Below are positions 9,148 to 20,685 of a DNA stretch of 64,000 bases, piece after piece. Origin of the DNA: Kluyvera genomosp. 3 (lineage in GTDB: Bacteria; Pseudomonadota; Gammaproteobacteria; Enterobacterales; Enterobacteriaceae); the NCBI GenBank assembly GCA_002211745.1, contig CP022114.1, positions 2,264,645-2,328,644 on the forward strand, given 5' to 3'. Made by a program: the position numbers and the translations under genes. The stretch's first letter is position 1. Each line of letters opens with the position of its first letter. The notes below the pieces were generated by a model. That model ran no database searches. It worked only from the letters and a program-made list of their open reading frames with translations, and was not told where the DNA came from.

Positions 9148-11519
9148 ATGTCCAACAATGGCTCGTCACCGCTGGTGCTTTGGTACAACCAACTCGGCAT
9201 GAATGATGTAGACAGAGTTGGAGGCAAAAATGCTCCTTGGGTGAAATGATTACTAATCTGTCCGGAATGGGTGTGTCTGTGCCCAACGGATTTGCCACCA
9301 CTGCCGATGCGTTTAATCAGTTTCTCGACCAGAGCGGCGTAAACCAGCAGATTTATCAACTGTTGGATAACACCGATATTGACGACGTTACCGCCCTGGC
9401 GAAAGCTGGCGCGCAGATCCGCCAGTGGATCATCGACACTCCTTTCCAGAGCGAACTGGAACAGGCAATTCACGAAGCGTATAACCAGCTGGCCGCTGAT
9501 AACGCCAATGCCTCCTTTGCCGTGCGTTCTTCCGCAACAGCTGAAGATATGCCGGACGCTTCCTTCGCCGGTCAGCAGGAAACCTTCCTTAACGTCCAGG
9601 GCTATGACGCGGTGCTGGTGGCGGTGAAGCACGTGTTTGCTTCACTGTTCAACGACCGCGCTATTTCTTACCGCGTACATCAGGGCTATGACCATCGCGG
9701 CGTCGCGCTCTCCGCGGGCGTACAGCTGATGGTGCGTTCAGATCTCGCTTCCTCTGGCGTCATGTTCTCCATCGATACCGAATCCGGCTTTGACCAGGTG
9801 GTGTTTATCACCTCCGCGTGGGCCTCGGGAAATGGTGGTGCAGGGCGCGGTGAACCCGGATGAGTTCTACGTTCACAAACCGACCCTCGCCGCCGGTCGC
9901 CCGGCGATTGTTCGCCGTACCATGGGCTCGAAGAAAATTCGTATGGTCTATGCGCCGACCCAGGAGCATGGCAAACAGGTGCGCATTGAAGACGTGCCGC
10001 AGCAGCAAAGCGATATCTTCTCGCTGACTAACGACGAAGTGCAGGAGTTGGCGAAGCAGGCGGTACAAATTGAAAAACACTACGGTCGTCCGATGGACAT
10101 CGAGTGGGCGAAAGACGGTCATACCGGCAAGCTGTTTATCGTTCAGGCGCGTCCTGAGACGGTACGTTCGCGCGGCAGGTGATGGAACGTTATACGCTGC
10201 ACTCGCAGGGACGTATCGTGGCGGAAGGCCGCGCCATCGGTCACCGTATTGGCGCGGGCCCGGTTAAAGTTATTCATGACATCAGCGAAATGAATCGCAT
10301 CCAGCCGGGCGATGTCCTGGTCACCGACATGACCGACCCGGATTGGAACCGATCATGAAAAAAGCCGCGGCGATTGTCACCAACCGCGGCGGACGTACCT
10401 GCCACGCGGCGATTATTGCCCGTGAACTGGGATCCCGGCGGTGGTGGGCTGTGGCGATGCCACCGAGCGCATGAAGGATGACGAAAAGGTCACCGTTTCC
10501 TGTGCCGAAGGCGACACCGGCTACGTTTACGCCGACCTGTTGGACTTCAGCGTAAAAAGCTCCAGCGTGGATACCATGCCGGATTTGCCGCTGAAGATCA
10601 TGATGAACGTCGGCAACCCGGACCGCGCGTTTGACTTCGCCTGCTTGCCAAACGAAGGCGTGGGTCTGGCGCGTCTGGAGTTCATCATCAACCGTATGAT
10701 CGGCGTGCACCCGCGCGCACTGCTCGAATTCGACGACCAGGAACCAAAACTGCAAAACGAAATCCGCGAAATGATGAAAGGGTTCGATTCGCCGAAAGAG
10801 TTCTACGTTGGCCGTCTGACGGAAGGGATCGCCACGCTGGGCGCGGCGTTCTATCCGAAACGCGTGATTGTGCGTCTGTCTGACTTTAAGTCGAACGAAT
10901 ACGCCAATCTGGTCGGCGGCGAACGTTATGAACCGGAAGAAGAGAACCCGATGCTCGGCTTCCGCGGTGCTGGCCGCTATGTGTCTGACAGCTTCCGTGA
11001 CTGCTTTGCCCTCGAGTGTGAAGCGGTGAAACGCGTGCGTAACGACATGGGGCTGACCAACGTCGAAATCATGGTACCGTTCGTACGTACCGTGGATCAG
11101 GCGAAAGCGGTGGTGGATGAACTGGCGCGTCAGGGCCTCAAGCGCGGTGAAAACGGGCTGAAGATCATCATGATGTGTGAGATTCCGTCCAACGCCCTGC
11201 TGGCGGAGCAGTTCCTTGAACACTTTGACGGCTTCTCCATTGGCTCAAACGACATGACGCAGCTGGCGCTGGCCTGGATCGAGACTCTGGCGTCGTTTCC
11301 GCGCTGTTTGATGAGCGTAACGAGGCGGTGAAAGCGCTGCTGTCGATGGCGATTCGCGCAGCCAAGAAGCAGGGCAAGTATGTCGGTATCTGCGGCCAGG
11401 GGCCGTCCGATCACGAAGACTTTGCTGCCTGGCTGATGGAGGAAGGGATCGATAGCCTGTCGCTGAACCCGGACACCGTCGTGCAGACCTGGCTGAGCCT
11501 TGCTGAACTGAAAAAGTAA
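9148..11519 (+). CDS. ppsA: Phosphoenolpyruvate synthase (seven apparent deletions)
   Basis: This enzyme converts pyruvate, ATP and water to PEP, AMP and phosphate for gluconeogenesis. Domains in order are the ATP-binding domain ([25 protein letters not shown]), the central phosphohistidine domain ([19 protein letters not shown], catalytic His, regulatory Thr) and the PEP/pyruvate barrel (FGLRGAGRY-like and [12 protein letters not shown]). Restoring seven missing bases (near 9235, 9820-9822, 9827-9829, 10176, 10345, 10429-10431, 11271) gives 792 residues, the E. coli length. All are deletions, mainly in G or C runs. A terminator follows at 11535-11560. Confidence 0.96.
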
Positions 11520-11534
11520 TTCGCTATCCTACTG

Positions 11535-11560
11535 AAATCCCGGGCCTTGCCGGGATTTTT
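11535..11560 (+). terminator. Intrinsic terminator after ppsA
   Basis: The stem AAATCCCGG/CCGGGATTT with a short loop runs into a T-rich tail 15 nt after the ppsA stop. Confidence 0.88.
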
Positions 11561-11726
11561 TGTCTCAAGGTGTTACCGATCACACTCTGCGAAGAAAACC
11601 AAATATCGTAAATCTTCAGGCAATTTCAACAATTGTTCCTCATCCGTCACTTCTGAATACTGCTACCTGGACCACAAGCTTAGCGGAATATTTTCGGCTA
11701 TTTATCAGCGAATCAGGAGAATGGCT

Positions 11727-14092
11727 ATGACCCGATTTACAAAGATCCTCAACGTCCCATTAAGGAACGCGTCGCCGATTTACTGGCGCGAATGACGCCT
11801 GAAGAGAAATACGCCCAGATGCATGCCTGGTGGCTGGTGCTGTCGGAAGATGGCAACCATCGTGAGCGTACCGACATGAGCGATGAGTTTGCGGGCGTCA
11901 GTGAGCAAACTTCCCTGAGTGAACGTTTAAAGATGGGCGTCGGGCAGATCACCCGCCCGCTGGGTACCCATATTGTCGACGCCAAAACCGGCGTGCGCGC
12001 GGCTAACCGCCTGCAAAAAATGATGATGGAAGAAACGCGTCTGGGGATTCCTGCACTGTTCCATGAAGAATGTCTGGTGGGCTCCTGTGCAAGGATGCAA
12101 CGCTGTTCCCTTCGTCGCTAAACTATGGTTCCACCTGGGATCCTGAACTGGTGAAACGCGCGGCCTGCCAAATAGGGGAAGAGGCGCGCTCCACGGGCTG
12201 TAAGCAAGGGCTGGCGCCGGTACTGGACGTTTCACGCGATGTGCGTTGGGGGCGTACGGAAGAGACATTTGGCGAGGACCCGTGGCTGGTGGGCGTGATG
12301 GCCTGCGCCTATGTTGAAGGCCTGCAGGGCGAGAAACGCGACGTTCTGGCGACGCTGAAGCACTATGTCGGACACTCTTTCAGCGAAGGGGCGCGTAACC
12401 ATGCGCCGGTGCATCTCGGCTTTCGTGAACTGAACGATACCTTCCTGCTGCCGTTTGAGATGGCGGTGAAACGTGCGCACGCCGGTTCGGTGATGCCGGC
12501 CTATCACGACATTGATAACCAACCCGGCCATAGCGACAGCTTCCTGCTGACTACCATATTGCGTGAGCGCTGGGGCTTTGACGGCATTGTGGTGGCCGAT
12601 TACGGCGGCGTCAGCCTGCTGCATCAGCACCATGGCGTGGCGCAGGATGCGGCGGAATCGGCGGCGCTGGCGTTTAACGCTGGGCTGGACGTTGAGCTGC
12701 CGAAAGATGACTGTGCGCGTCACCTGGCAGAGGCGGTTGCGCGTGGGCTAATCACCCCGGAAAAAATCGACGAAATCGTCTCGCGTACCTTAACGGAAAA
12801 ATTCCGTCTTGGTCTGTTTGAACATCCTTACGTTGATGAAAACGCTACCTCGCTACAGTCCGACGCTACGCGACAGGTGGCCAGAGAGGTGGCTACCCGA
12901 TCCATCACGTTGCTGGAGAATCGCAATGCGCTGCCAATCGCTGGAAATTCACGCGTTGCGGTCGTTGGCCCAACCGCGGACGACCCGCTGGCACTGCTTA
13001 GCGGCTATAGCTTCCCGGTGCATTTGATTATCAGCGATATGGTCGACAACACCTCGCAGGTCACCACGCCGCTGGCGGCGCTGCGTGACTATCTTGGCGA
13101 CAGCCATGTACGTTATGCCAAAGGCTGTCACATCATCGAGCAGAGAATGGCCGGTGCGCCGGTTTTCCCCGGCGACAGCTCGGGCAAACCGATGCAGTCC
13201 TCCCGGTGTCACAGGATCTCAGCCTGATTCCGACGCGGTGCGTGCTGCGCAGGACAGCGATGTGATCGTCGCCTGTGTCGGCGATCTGGCGGGGCTGTTC
13301 CAGAGTGGGACTGTTGGGGAAGGGTCGGATACCGATAGCCTGAATCTGCCAGGCGTTCAGCAACAGCTGCTTCAGGCGCTGGTGGATACCGGCAAGCCGG
13401 TGGTGGTGGTGATGACCGGCGGACGGCCATATAACCTGCAAGGGCTGGAGAAAAAAGTGGCGGCGCTAATGCTGGCCTGGGCTCCGGGCAGGAAGGCGGT
13501 TGGGCGATTGCTGATGTGCTCACCGGCCGCGCCGAACCTCAGGGGCGTCTGGTGGTGAGCGTACCGAAAAGCGCGGGCGCGATGCCGTTTTACTACAACC
13601 ACAAGTTGAAGAGCGGCGGTACGCCGTTTGCGTTCCATTTTGGCGCGCTGTATCCATTTGGCTACGGCAAAGGCTGGGGGATTTCCACTACGATGAGCCG
13701 CAGTTAGCGCAGTCTGAAGTGTCTATCGACGGTGACATCACGCTACGTGTGACGGTGAAAAACCACGGTGAACGTAGCGGCAGTGAAGTCGTTCAGGTCT
13801 ATGTCCGCGATAAGGTCTCCTCAATGGTGCGCCCACTTCAGGAACTGAAAGCGTTCCAGCGCGTTACGCTTGCGCCGGGTGAACAGGCGACGCTCATCTT
13901 CACGCTGCAGTCGATATGCTCAACTTCACCAGCTACGAAGGCCAACGCATTGTTGAGCCCGGCGAGTTTGAACTGCAGGTGGGGAGTTCTTCGGCGGACA
14001 TTCATGGCCGCGCGACGGTGAGGGTAACCGGTGAGATCCGCGTTCTGCCTTTCAACTGGCAAATGATGAGCCGCTGCGAAGTGGGGCGTTAA
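11727..14092 (+). CDS. Cytoplasmic glycoside hydrolase family 3 (beta-glucosidase/xylosidase type; about seven apparent deletions)
   Basis: This is a GH3 beta-glycosidase with the N-terminal TIM barrel, the C-terminal alpha/beta sandwich and a final fibronectin-III-like domain. Seen are the barrel segment RDVRWGRTEETFGEDPWLVG, the KHYVGHS motif, and GFDGIVVADYGG, whose Asp is the expected nucleophile. The FnIII-like end is near VTLAPGEQATLIFTL. There is no signal peptide, so it should act on imported or phosphate-free cytosolic glucosides. The ATG at 11727 is preferred over 11721 because the AGGAGA site is 8 nt upstream. Bases are missing near 11732, 12080, two in 13185-13235, 13489, 13678 and 13907. 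The restored length is about 790 residues. Substrate is unknown. Confidence 0.85.
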
Positions 14093-14139
14093 TCGCGAAC
14101 ACGGGTGTGATGCATCCGGGGGATTGCTGTGCAACAGGC

Positions 14140-14240
14140 AAAAAAAGGCCCATCGTGGGAGATGGGCAAAGACTACACACAGCAATTCGTTGTTTCACTC
14201 AGGGGATATATAAATCAAGGGGTTGATCTATTGCCTTGGT
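14140..14240 (-). ncRNA. rprA: RprA small regulatory RNA
   Basis: RprA is an Hfq-dependent sRNA that opens the rpoS leader and controls other targets. On the minus strand, CCCCTGAGTGAAACAACGAA, then TTGCTGTGTGTAGTCTTTGC, then a CCCATC...GATGGG terminator hairpin and seven Ts are nearly identical to E. coli RprA as I remember it. A TATAAG-type -10 box lies just upstream of the proposed start ACCAAGG at 14240. The 5' hairpin (GATCAA...TTGATT) differs in sequence from that of E. coli. It lies next to ydiK, as in E. coli. Confidence 0.92.
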
Positions 14241-14380
14241 CCTTATAGTAGGCATGGCCGATTTTTGCGTCGATCGGATTCGTCTCAATAGTTAAATAAA
14301 TGTGAATGATTTCCGCGGTATGTCGCAGAGAGAGGGCGCTACAGGGGCAAAAAAGAGGAAATAAATCAGCGGTACTTAAG

Positions 14381-14405
14381 TAAAAGGCGGGTTTCCCGCC
14401 TTTTA
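14381..14405. terminator. Bidirectional terminator at the ydiK 3' end
   Basis: The stem TAAAAGGCGGG/CCCGCCTTTTA with a TTT loop can end transcripts on either strand. It follows the ydiK stop on the minus strand. Confidence 0.85.
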
Positions 14406-14411
14406 TCTATC

Positions 14412-15527
14412 TTATTGTTTCGGATAGTTATCTTTTTCCAGCTCGTTGAGCTCTTCCAGCACGTCGTCCGGATCGGTCGATGGCGGTGGCACTTCGTGTA
14501 GCCAGGCATCAAACAGACGCCAGGAGACAGCCAGTAACACCGGGCCGATAAACAGGCCAATCATGCCGAAGGCGACCAGACCACCGATAACGCCGGAGAG
14601 AATCAGAATCATCGGCAGGTCAGCGCCCATACGAATCAGCATCGGGCGAATCACGTTATCCATCGTGCCCACCACGCAGCTCCACACCAGCAGCACCGTG
14701 CCCAGGTGGTGTCTCCGGTCCAGTACAGCCAAATAATGCTCGGGACTAAAACAATCAATGGTCCCAGTTGCACCAGGCAGGAGAAGATCATCACCACCGT
14801 CAGCAGCGTGGCGTAGGGTACCCCGGAAATACCAAGGCCAATCCCGCCCAGTACCGCCTGGACCAGCGCGGTGACTACCACGCCGAGCGCCACGGCGCGG
14901 ATGGCCTGTCCCGCCAGCAGCACTGCCGCGTCGCCGCGCTTGGCGGCAAGGCGCGTAGCGAAGTAGCGCATCCCGAAGGCGACTTTCTCCCCTGCCAGTA
15001 CAGCAGGGCGCTAAACAGCAGCATCAGCGCGCTGTGCATCAGGAAACGACCGACGTGCGCCGCCTGGCCGACAAACCAGGTGGTTGTGGTGCCGATGTAA
15101 GGGCGAACTTTCGCCATCAGCGCGCTGCCCCCATGTCCAGCAGACTATGCAGCCGCTGTAGAGCTTCGCGCCAATAAACGGAATACTGTTTAACCAGCCA
15201 GGTCCGGCAGGGTCAAATTGCCGCTGGTGATGGCATGCACCAACGGGGTACTGCCGTCAACGAGGCTGTTGACCAGCAGAGAAATGGGAATAACAAACAG
15301 TAAAAAGAGCAAAAGCGTCATTACCAGTACGGCGAGCGAACGGCGACCGAAAAGCAGGCGCTGGAACCAGAGCAGCACAGGCCAGGTGGCAATCACGATA
15401 GTCGCCGCCCAGGCGAAGCCCAGAATAAACGGCTGAACAATCCATAAACAGGCGATGATCATCAACGCTAAAAACAGCACCGATAGCAGTATTTGTGGAA
15501 TATCACGAGGCGAGGGATCGTGTTCAT
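14412..15527 (-). CDS. ydiK: AI-2E family membrane transporter YdiK (six apparent deletions)
   Basis: This is an inner-membrane protein of the AI-2E exporter/PurR-linked permease family with about eight hydrophobic segments; the substrate is unknown. The conserved region ILLSVLFLALMIIACLWIVQ is followed by GMIGLFIGPVLLAVSWRLF near the end. The start is uncertain. The ATG at 15527 gives MNTIPR(P)RDIPQIL, which aligns with E. coli MVNVRQPRDVAQIL if one C is missing just after it. Further missing bases lie near 15197, 15150, 15128-15132, 14989-14992 and 14701-14703. The restored product has 373 residues (E. coli 370). It is divergent from ydiJ. Confidence 0.88.
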
Positions 15528-15773
15528 AAATGAGTTTTACCTTCTGTTGCTCGTCAGAGCGCTGACGCAGCGTAAATCGTTCATTGATAATAATATCAAT
15601 AAATTCCCGGCGCTGATTCTGCGACAAAAACTCCCGGGCGTATAAGAAAAAAATGTGATAAAACGATAACGGCACGACGCAAACGATTAATTATCTATCC
15701 ACAGTGTGCCGCCTGAGCGCAAACCGGCGGACCGCTGTGCGTACAACACAACATTCAGAAAGGGTCAAACGTA

Positions 15774-18700
15774 ATGATCCCACAGATTTCTCAGGCACCT
15801 GGCGTAGTTCAGCTGGTGTTGAATTATTTGCAGGCACTGGAGCAACAAGGCTTTACCGGCGATACCGCCACCCGCTATGCCGACAGGCTAACGATGGCGA
15901 CCGATAACAGTATCTACCAGCTTCTTCCCGATGCGGTAGTATTCCCGCGCTCCACGGCGGATGTCGCGCTGCTGGCTCGTCTGGCGGCAGAAGAACGCTT
16001 TCAAACCCTGGTTTTCACCCGCGCGGTGGCGGCACTGGCACCAACGGCCAGGCGCTGAATCAGGGCATTATTATCGACATGTCCCGTTATATGAACCGCA
16101 TCATTGAAATCAACCCTGAAGAGGGCTGGGTGCGCGTGGAAGCGGGCGTGATTAAGGATCAGCTTAACCAGTACCTGAAACCCTACGGTTATTTCTTCTC
16201 CCGGAGCTGTCGACCAGCAACCGCGCGACGCTGGGCGGGATGATCAATACCGACGCCTCCGGACAGGGGTCGCTGGTGTACGGCAAAACCTCCGACCACG
16301 TGCTGGGCGTGCGCGCCGTGCTGTTGGGGGGGATATTCTCGATACGCAGCCGGTGCCGGTGGCGCTGGCCGAGACGTTAGCCAAAGAGCAGTCGGCAGCG
16401 GGGCGTATTTACCGCACCGTCTTTGAACGCTGTCGCGACAACCGTCAGCTGATCCTCGACAAATTTCCCAAACTTAACCGCTTCCTCACCGGTTATGACC
16501 TGCGCCACGTTTTTAACGATGAGATGACTGAGTTTGACCTTACCCGTATTCTCACCGGTTCGGAAGGCACGCTGGCGTTCATTACCGAAGCGCGACTGGA
16601 TATTACGCCGCTACCGAAGGTTCGTCGGTTGGTCAATATTAAGTATGACTCCTTTGACTCCGCGCTGCGCAATGCGCCCTTTATGGTGGAAGCGCGCGCC
16701 CTGTCGGTTGAAACCGTCGATTCGAAGGTATTGAACCTGGCGCGGGAAGATATCGTCTGGCATTCGGTGAGTGAGCTGATTACCGACGTTCCGATAAAGA
16801 GATGCTCGGGCTCAATATCGTTGAGTTCTCTGGCGACGATGAAGCGTTGATTGAAGGCCAGGTCAGCGCGCTGTGTGCACGTCTGGATGAACTGATTGCA
16901 CAGAATGAAGGTGGGCTGATTGGCTGGCAGCGTTGTAACGAGCTGGACGGCATCGAGCGTATTTACGCTATGCGTAAAAAAGCGGTAGGCCTGCTGGGTA
17001 ACGCCAAAGGGGCGGCTAAGCCGATCCCGTTTGCTGAAGACACCTGTGTGCCGCCGGAGCATCTTGCCGACTATATTGTGGAATTCCGTGCGCTACTCGA
17101 TAGCCATGGACTGAGCTACGGTATGTTTGGCCACGTCGACGCGGGCGTGCTGCACGTGCGTCCGGCGCTGGATATGTGCGACCCGCAGCAGGAAGTGCTG
17201 ATGAAGCAGATTTCCGACGAAGTGGTGGCGCTGACGGCTAAATATGGCGGTCTGCTGTGGGGCGAGCACGGAAAAGGTTTCCGTGCGGAATACAGCCCGG
17301 CTTTCTTCGGCGAGCAGTTGTACGCTGAGCTGCGCAAAGTGAAGGCGGCCTTTGACCCTGATAACCGCCTTAACCCTGGCAAAATTTGTCCGCCGGAAGG
17401 CGTGGATGCCCCGATGATGAAGGTGGACGCGGTGAAACGCGGCACCTACGACCGACAAATCCCGGTGACCGTGCGTTCATCCTGGCGCGGCGCGATGGAG
17501 TGTAACGGCAACGGCCTGTGCTTCAACTTCGATGCCAAAAGCCGATGTGCCGTCGATGAAAATCACCAATAACCGCATGCACTCGCCGAAAGGCCGCGCC
17601 ACGCTGGTACGCGAGTGGTTGCGTCTGCTGGCGGATCGCGGCGTTGACCCGTTGTTACTGGAAAGAGAGCTGCCGGAGAAACGCGCCAGCCTGCGTTCGT
17701 TGGTTGAGCGCACGCGCAACAGCTGGCACGCGCGTAAGGGCGAATATGACTTCTCTCATGAGGTGAAAGAGGCGATGTCAGGCTGTCTGGCCTGTAAAGC
17801 CTGCTCAACTCAGTGTCCGATTAAAATTGACGTGCCGGAGTTCCGTTCACGTTTCCTTCAGCTTTATCACACCCGTTATCTACGCCCGGTGCGCGATCAT
17901 CTGGTGGCAACGGTCGAAAGCTATGCCCCGCTGATGGCTCGCGCGCCGAAGACTTTCAACTTCTTTATGAGCCAACCGCTGGTGCGCAAGCTGTCGGAAA
18001 AGCACATCGGCATGGTCGATTTACCGCTGCTTTCCGCGCCATCGTTGCAAAAGCAGATGGTTACCCATCGCTCGGCCAACATGACGCTCGAACAGCTGGA
18101 AACGTTGACGCCGGAACAAAAGGCGCAAACCGTGCTGGTGGTGCAGGATCCGTTTACCAGCTACTACGACGCGCAGGTGGTGGCCGATTTTGTTCGTCTG
18201 ATTGATAAACTCGGCTATCAGCCGGTGCTGCTACCGTTCTCTCCGAACGGTAAGGCGCAGCATATTAAGGGCTTCGTCACTCGCTTTACCAAAACCGCGC
18301 AGAAAACGGCGGATTACCTGAACCGCGTTGCGGCGCTCGGGATGCCGATGGTGGGCGTCGACCCGGCGTTGGTGCTGTGTTATCGCGACGAGTACAAGCA
18401 GGTGCTGGGTGACCAGCGCGGCGACTTCAACGTTATGCTGGTGCACGAATGGCTGCCGCAGGCGGTGGCGCAACGCGAAAGCGTGTCGCCATCGGGTGAG
18501 TCCTGGTATCTGTTTGGTCACTGTACCGAAGTGACCGCGCTGCCGACGGCGCCGAAGCAGTGGGCGACAATCTTCGCCCGCTTTGGCGCGACGCTGGAAA
18601 ACGTCAGCGTGGGCTGCTGTGGCATGGCGGGAACCTACGGCCATGAGGTGAAGAACCACGCTAATTCTCTGGGGATCTACGAATTGTCGTGGCAGCAGGC

Positions 18701-18824
18701 GATGCAGCGCCTTCCGCGCAATCGCTGCCTGGCAACAGGTTACTCGTGCCGCAGTCAGGTTAAGCGCGTTGAGGGTAACGGCGTGCGCCATCCATTACAG
18801 GCTTTACTGGAGATTATCGGATGA
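15774..18824 (+). CDS. ydiJ: FAD/FeS-linked 2-hydroxyacid oxidoreductase YdiJ (six apparent deletions)
   Basis: This large fusion protein has an FAD_binding_4 domain ([10 protein letters not shown], residues near 85), an FAD-oxidase C-terminal domain, then a ferredoxin-type domain ([16 protein letters not shown]) and a CCG domain ([12 protein letters not shown]). Homologues have been reported as D-2-hydroxyglutarate dehydrogenases. The restored length of 1018 residues equals E. coli. Bases are missing at 16018-16020, 16200-16202, 16326-16332, 16793, 17542 and 17550. The stop overlaps the menI start (ATGA). Confidence 0.95.
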
Positions 18825-19231
18825 TCTGGAGACGGCAAACCACGCTTGAGGCGCTTAACGCCATGGGCGAAGGTAATATGGTGGGGCTGCTGGATATTCA
18901 GTTTACGCACCTGGGGAACGATGCGCTGGAAGCGACGATGCCGGTGGATAGCCGCACGCATCAACCGTTTGGCCTGCTGCACGGCGGCGCATCTGTCGTG
19001 CTGGCCGAAACGCTGGGCTCTGTCGCCGGGTACCTGTGTACTGAAGGCGAGCAGCGGGTGGTCGGGCTGGAGGTTAACGCTAACCATATTCGTTCTGTCC
19101 GCAGCGGGCGAGTACGGGGAGTGTGTAAAGCACTGCATGCCGGGCGTCGCCATCAGGTCTGGCAAATTGAGATCTTTGACGAGCAGGGGCAGCTCTGCTG
19201 CTCCTCGCGGTTGACGACCGCCGTGGTGTAA
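18821..19231 (+). CDS. menI: 1,4-dihydroxy-2-naphthoyl-CoA hydrolase MenI
   Basis: This hotdog-fold thioesterase hydrolyses DHNA-CoA in menaquinone synthesis. The product has 136 residues, as in E. coli, and is intact. Gln48, His54 (GLLHGG) and catalytic Glu63 (LAETLGS) sit at the family positions. It overlaps ydiJ by 4 nt, so the two are translated together. Confidence 0.95.
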   Translation: MIWRRQTTLEALNAMGEGNMVGLLDIQFTHLGNDALEATMPVDSRTHQPFGLLHGGASVVLAETLGSVAGYLCTEGEQRVVGLEVNANHIRSVRSGRVRGVCKALHAGRRHQVWQIEIFDEQGQLCCSSRLTTAVV

Positions 19232-19235
19232 GACG

Positions 19236-19265
19236 ATGCACTCTCTTCTTCAGAAGAGAGTGCAT
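19236..19265. terminator. Perfect inverted repeat between menI and the ABM gene
   Basis: A 14-bp perfect stem (ATGCACTCTCTTCT and its complement) has a 2-nt centre and lies between convergent genes. No long T run follows, so it is a probable bidirectional terminator, less certain than the others. Confidence 0.6.
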
Positions 19266-19273
19266 ATTCATCG

Positions 19274-19567
19274 TTAGTCAGCCTCAATCGGCGTTAAGTA
19301 ATCCAACCGTAGCGGTTCTGCCAACAGGCTCTCCATCTGCCCAATAAAAGCCTGAAAGTGCGGCAACGCAATATGTTCCTCCAGCGCCGCCTCATCTCGC
19401 CACGATTCCCGCATGTAAAACGTCTCTGGTTCATCACGCAGTTGAAAGAGCGTATAGTCGAGATTGCCTGGCTCCTGACGTGTGGGCAGCAGCAGTGCTT
19501 TCAGCGCGTCGCGCAAGGATTCCGTTTTACCCGGGCGCGCTTTCAGCACCGCAATAATTGAAATCAT
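19274..19567 (-). CDS. Antibiotic biosynthesis monooxygenase (ABM) domain protein
   Basis: This is a small dimeric alpha/beta-barrel protein of 97 residues starting MISIIAVLKARPGKTESLRD. Typical ABM features are the N-terminal beta strand, LDYTLFQ, and YMRESWRDEAALEEH followed by a His near FQAF. Members of this fold (YgiN, LsrG) act on quinols or signal molecules. The start at 19567 is chosen over an earlier ATG because a GAGGGG site precedes it. It begins 1 nt after the stop of the upstream dehydrogenase gene and so is its operon partner. Confidence 0.85.
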   Translation of the reverse strand: MISIIAVLKARPGKTESLRDALKALLLPTRQEPGNLDYTLFQLRDEPETFYMRESWRDEAALEEHIALPHFQAFIGQMESLLAEPLRLDYLTPIEAD

Positions 19568-19568
19568 C

Positions 19569-20576
19569 TTAAAACCCCTCCAGCACAATTTTCCCGACCG
19601 CACGACCGGTTTCCAGCTGTGCGTGCGCTTTTTGCAGATTTTCGGCGGTGATCGCGCCGTAATGCTCGCCGAGCGTGGTTTTAATCACCTGGTTATCAAT
19701 TAACGTCGCCACTTCAGACAGCAATTGATGCTGGGCAATCATGTCGCGGGTTTCAAACATGGAACGAGTAAACATAAACTCCCAATGCAGCGAAATGCTT
19801 TTCAGCTTCAAGGGCACCACATCAAGGCTTTGCGGATCGTCAATCAGCGCCAGTTTGCCCTGCGGGGCCAGCGCGGCGATCAGCGACAGATAATGCGCTT
19901 CAGTATTGTTCAGGCTGGCAACGTGGGTCACTTCTTTGACGCCAATACGCGCCAGCTCTTCGCTTAGCGGTTTGCTGTGATCAATCACGTGATGCGCACC
20001 GGCTTCGCGAACCCACTGCTGGCTTGCCGGACGTGAGGCCGTACCGATGACGGTCATTTTGGTCAGCTTGCTGGCTAGCTGGGTCAGAATGGAACCCACA
20101 CCGCCTGCTGCGCCGACGATCAGCAGCGTATCGCCTTCGTTACCGTCGCGTGTTACGCCCAGTCGGTCGAACAGCAGCTCCCATGCGGTGATGGCGGTCA
20201 GCGGGAGCGCGGCGGCAGACGCGTTATCCAGCGAGCGTGGTTTTAACGCGACAATACGTTCATCAACTAACTGGAATTCGCTGTTGCTGCCGGGGCGGCC
20301 TAACGCGCCGGCGTACCAGACTTCATCGCCAGGGGCGAAAAGGGTGACGTCATTACCCACGGCTTTTACCACGCCAACGGCGTCCCAGCCCAGCACACGC
20401 GGCGTGTCGGCAGAGAAACCGGCACGCACTTTGGTGTCGACGGGGTTAACGGAAATCGCCTTGATTTCTACCAATAAGTCATGTCCCTGAGCCTGCGGGA
20501 CGGGGAGGGTAATTTCGTTGATATACGCAATGTTGCTGCCGTTGGTGGCTGCGCGGGTAATCGCAAATGCTTTCAT
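19569..20576 (-). CDS. Zinc-independent MDR-family alcohol dehydrogenase/quinone reductase
   Basis: This is a medium-chain dehydrogenase/reductase of 335 residues starting MKAFAITRAATNGSNIAY. The cofactor loop GAAGGVGSILTQLASKL lies around residues 155-171. The structural-zinc Cys cluster is absent, so a quinone-oxidoreductase-like NADPH enzyme is likely. The frame is intact. It is co-oriented with the ABM gene and mhpR. The pair may handle reactive aromatic or quinone by-products; that is inference. Confidence 0.82.
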   Translation of the reverse strand: MKAFAITRAATNGSNIAYINEITLPVPQAQGHDLLVEIKAISVNPVDTKVRAGFSADTPRVLGWDAVGVVKAVGNDVTLFAPGDEVWYAGALGRPGSNSEFQLVDERIVALKPRSLDNASAAALPLTAITAWELLFDRLGVTRDGNEGDTLLIVGAAGGVGSILTQLASKLTKMTVIGTASRPASQQWVREAGAHHVIDHSKPLSEELARIGVKEVTHVASLNNTEAHYLSLIAALAPQGKLALIDDPQSLDVVPLKLKSISLHWEFMFTRSMFETRDMIAQHQLLSEVATLIDNQVIKTTLGEHYGAITAENLQKAHAQLETGRAVGKIVLEGF

Positions 20577-20685
20577 GATGTCTCCGGGTATGGACTGGCA
20601 ATACCCGGATAGTAGAAACAACGGCTGATAAGAAAAACCCGGCTTTGGCGATAACACTTATACGTTAACTGCGAAAATCCCGCGT

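Noticed and set aside
10321-11223. 300-codon open frame opposite ppsA
   Set aside because: Antisense shadow of a highly conserved gene; the composition (very rich in His, Phe and Val) is typical of reverse-frame translation.
9148-11519. ppsA, hrpA, pheT and others as true pseudogenes
   Set aside because: The only defects are one-base losses in short runs, the restored lengths equal E. coli and essential genes are hit equally. Real decay would also show insertions, larger deletions and substitutions.
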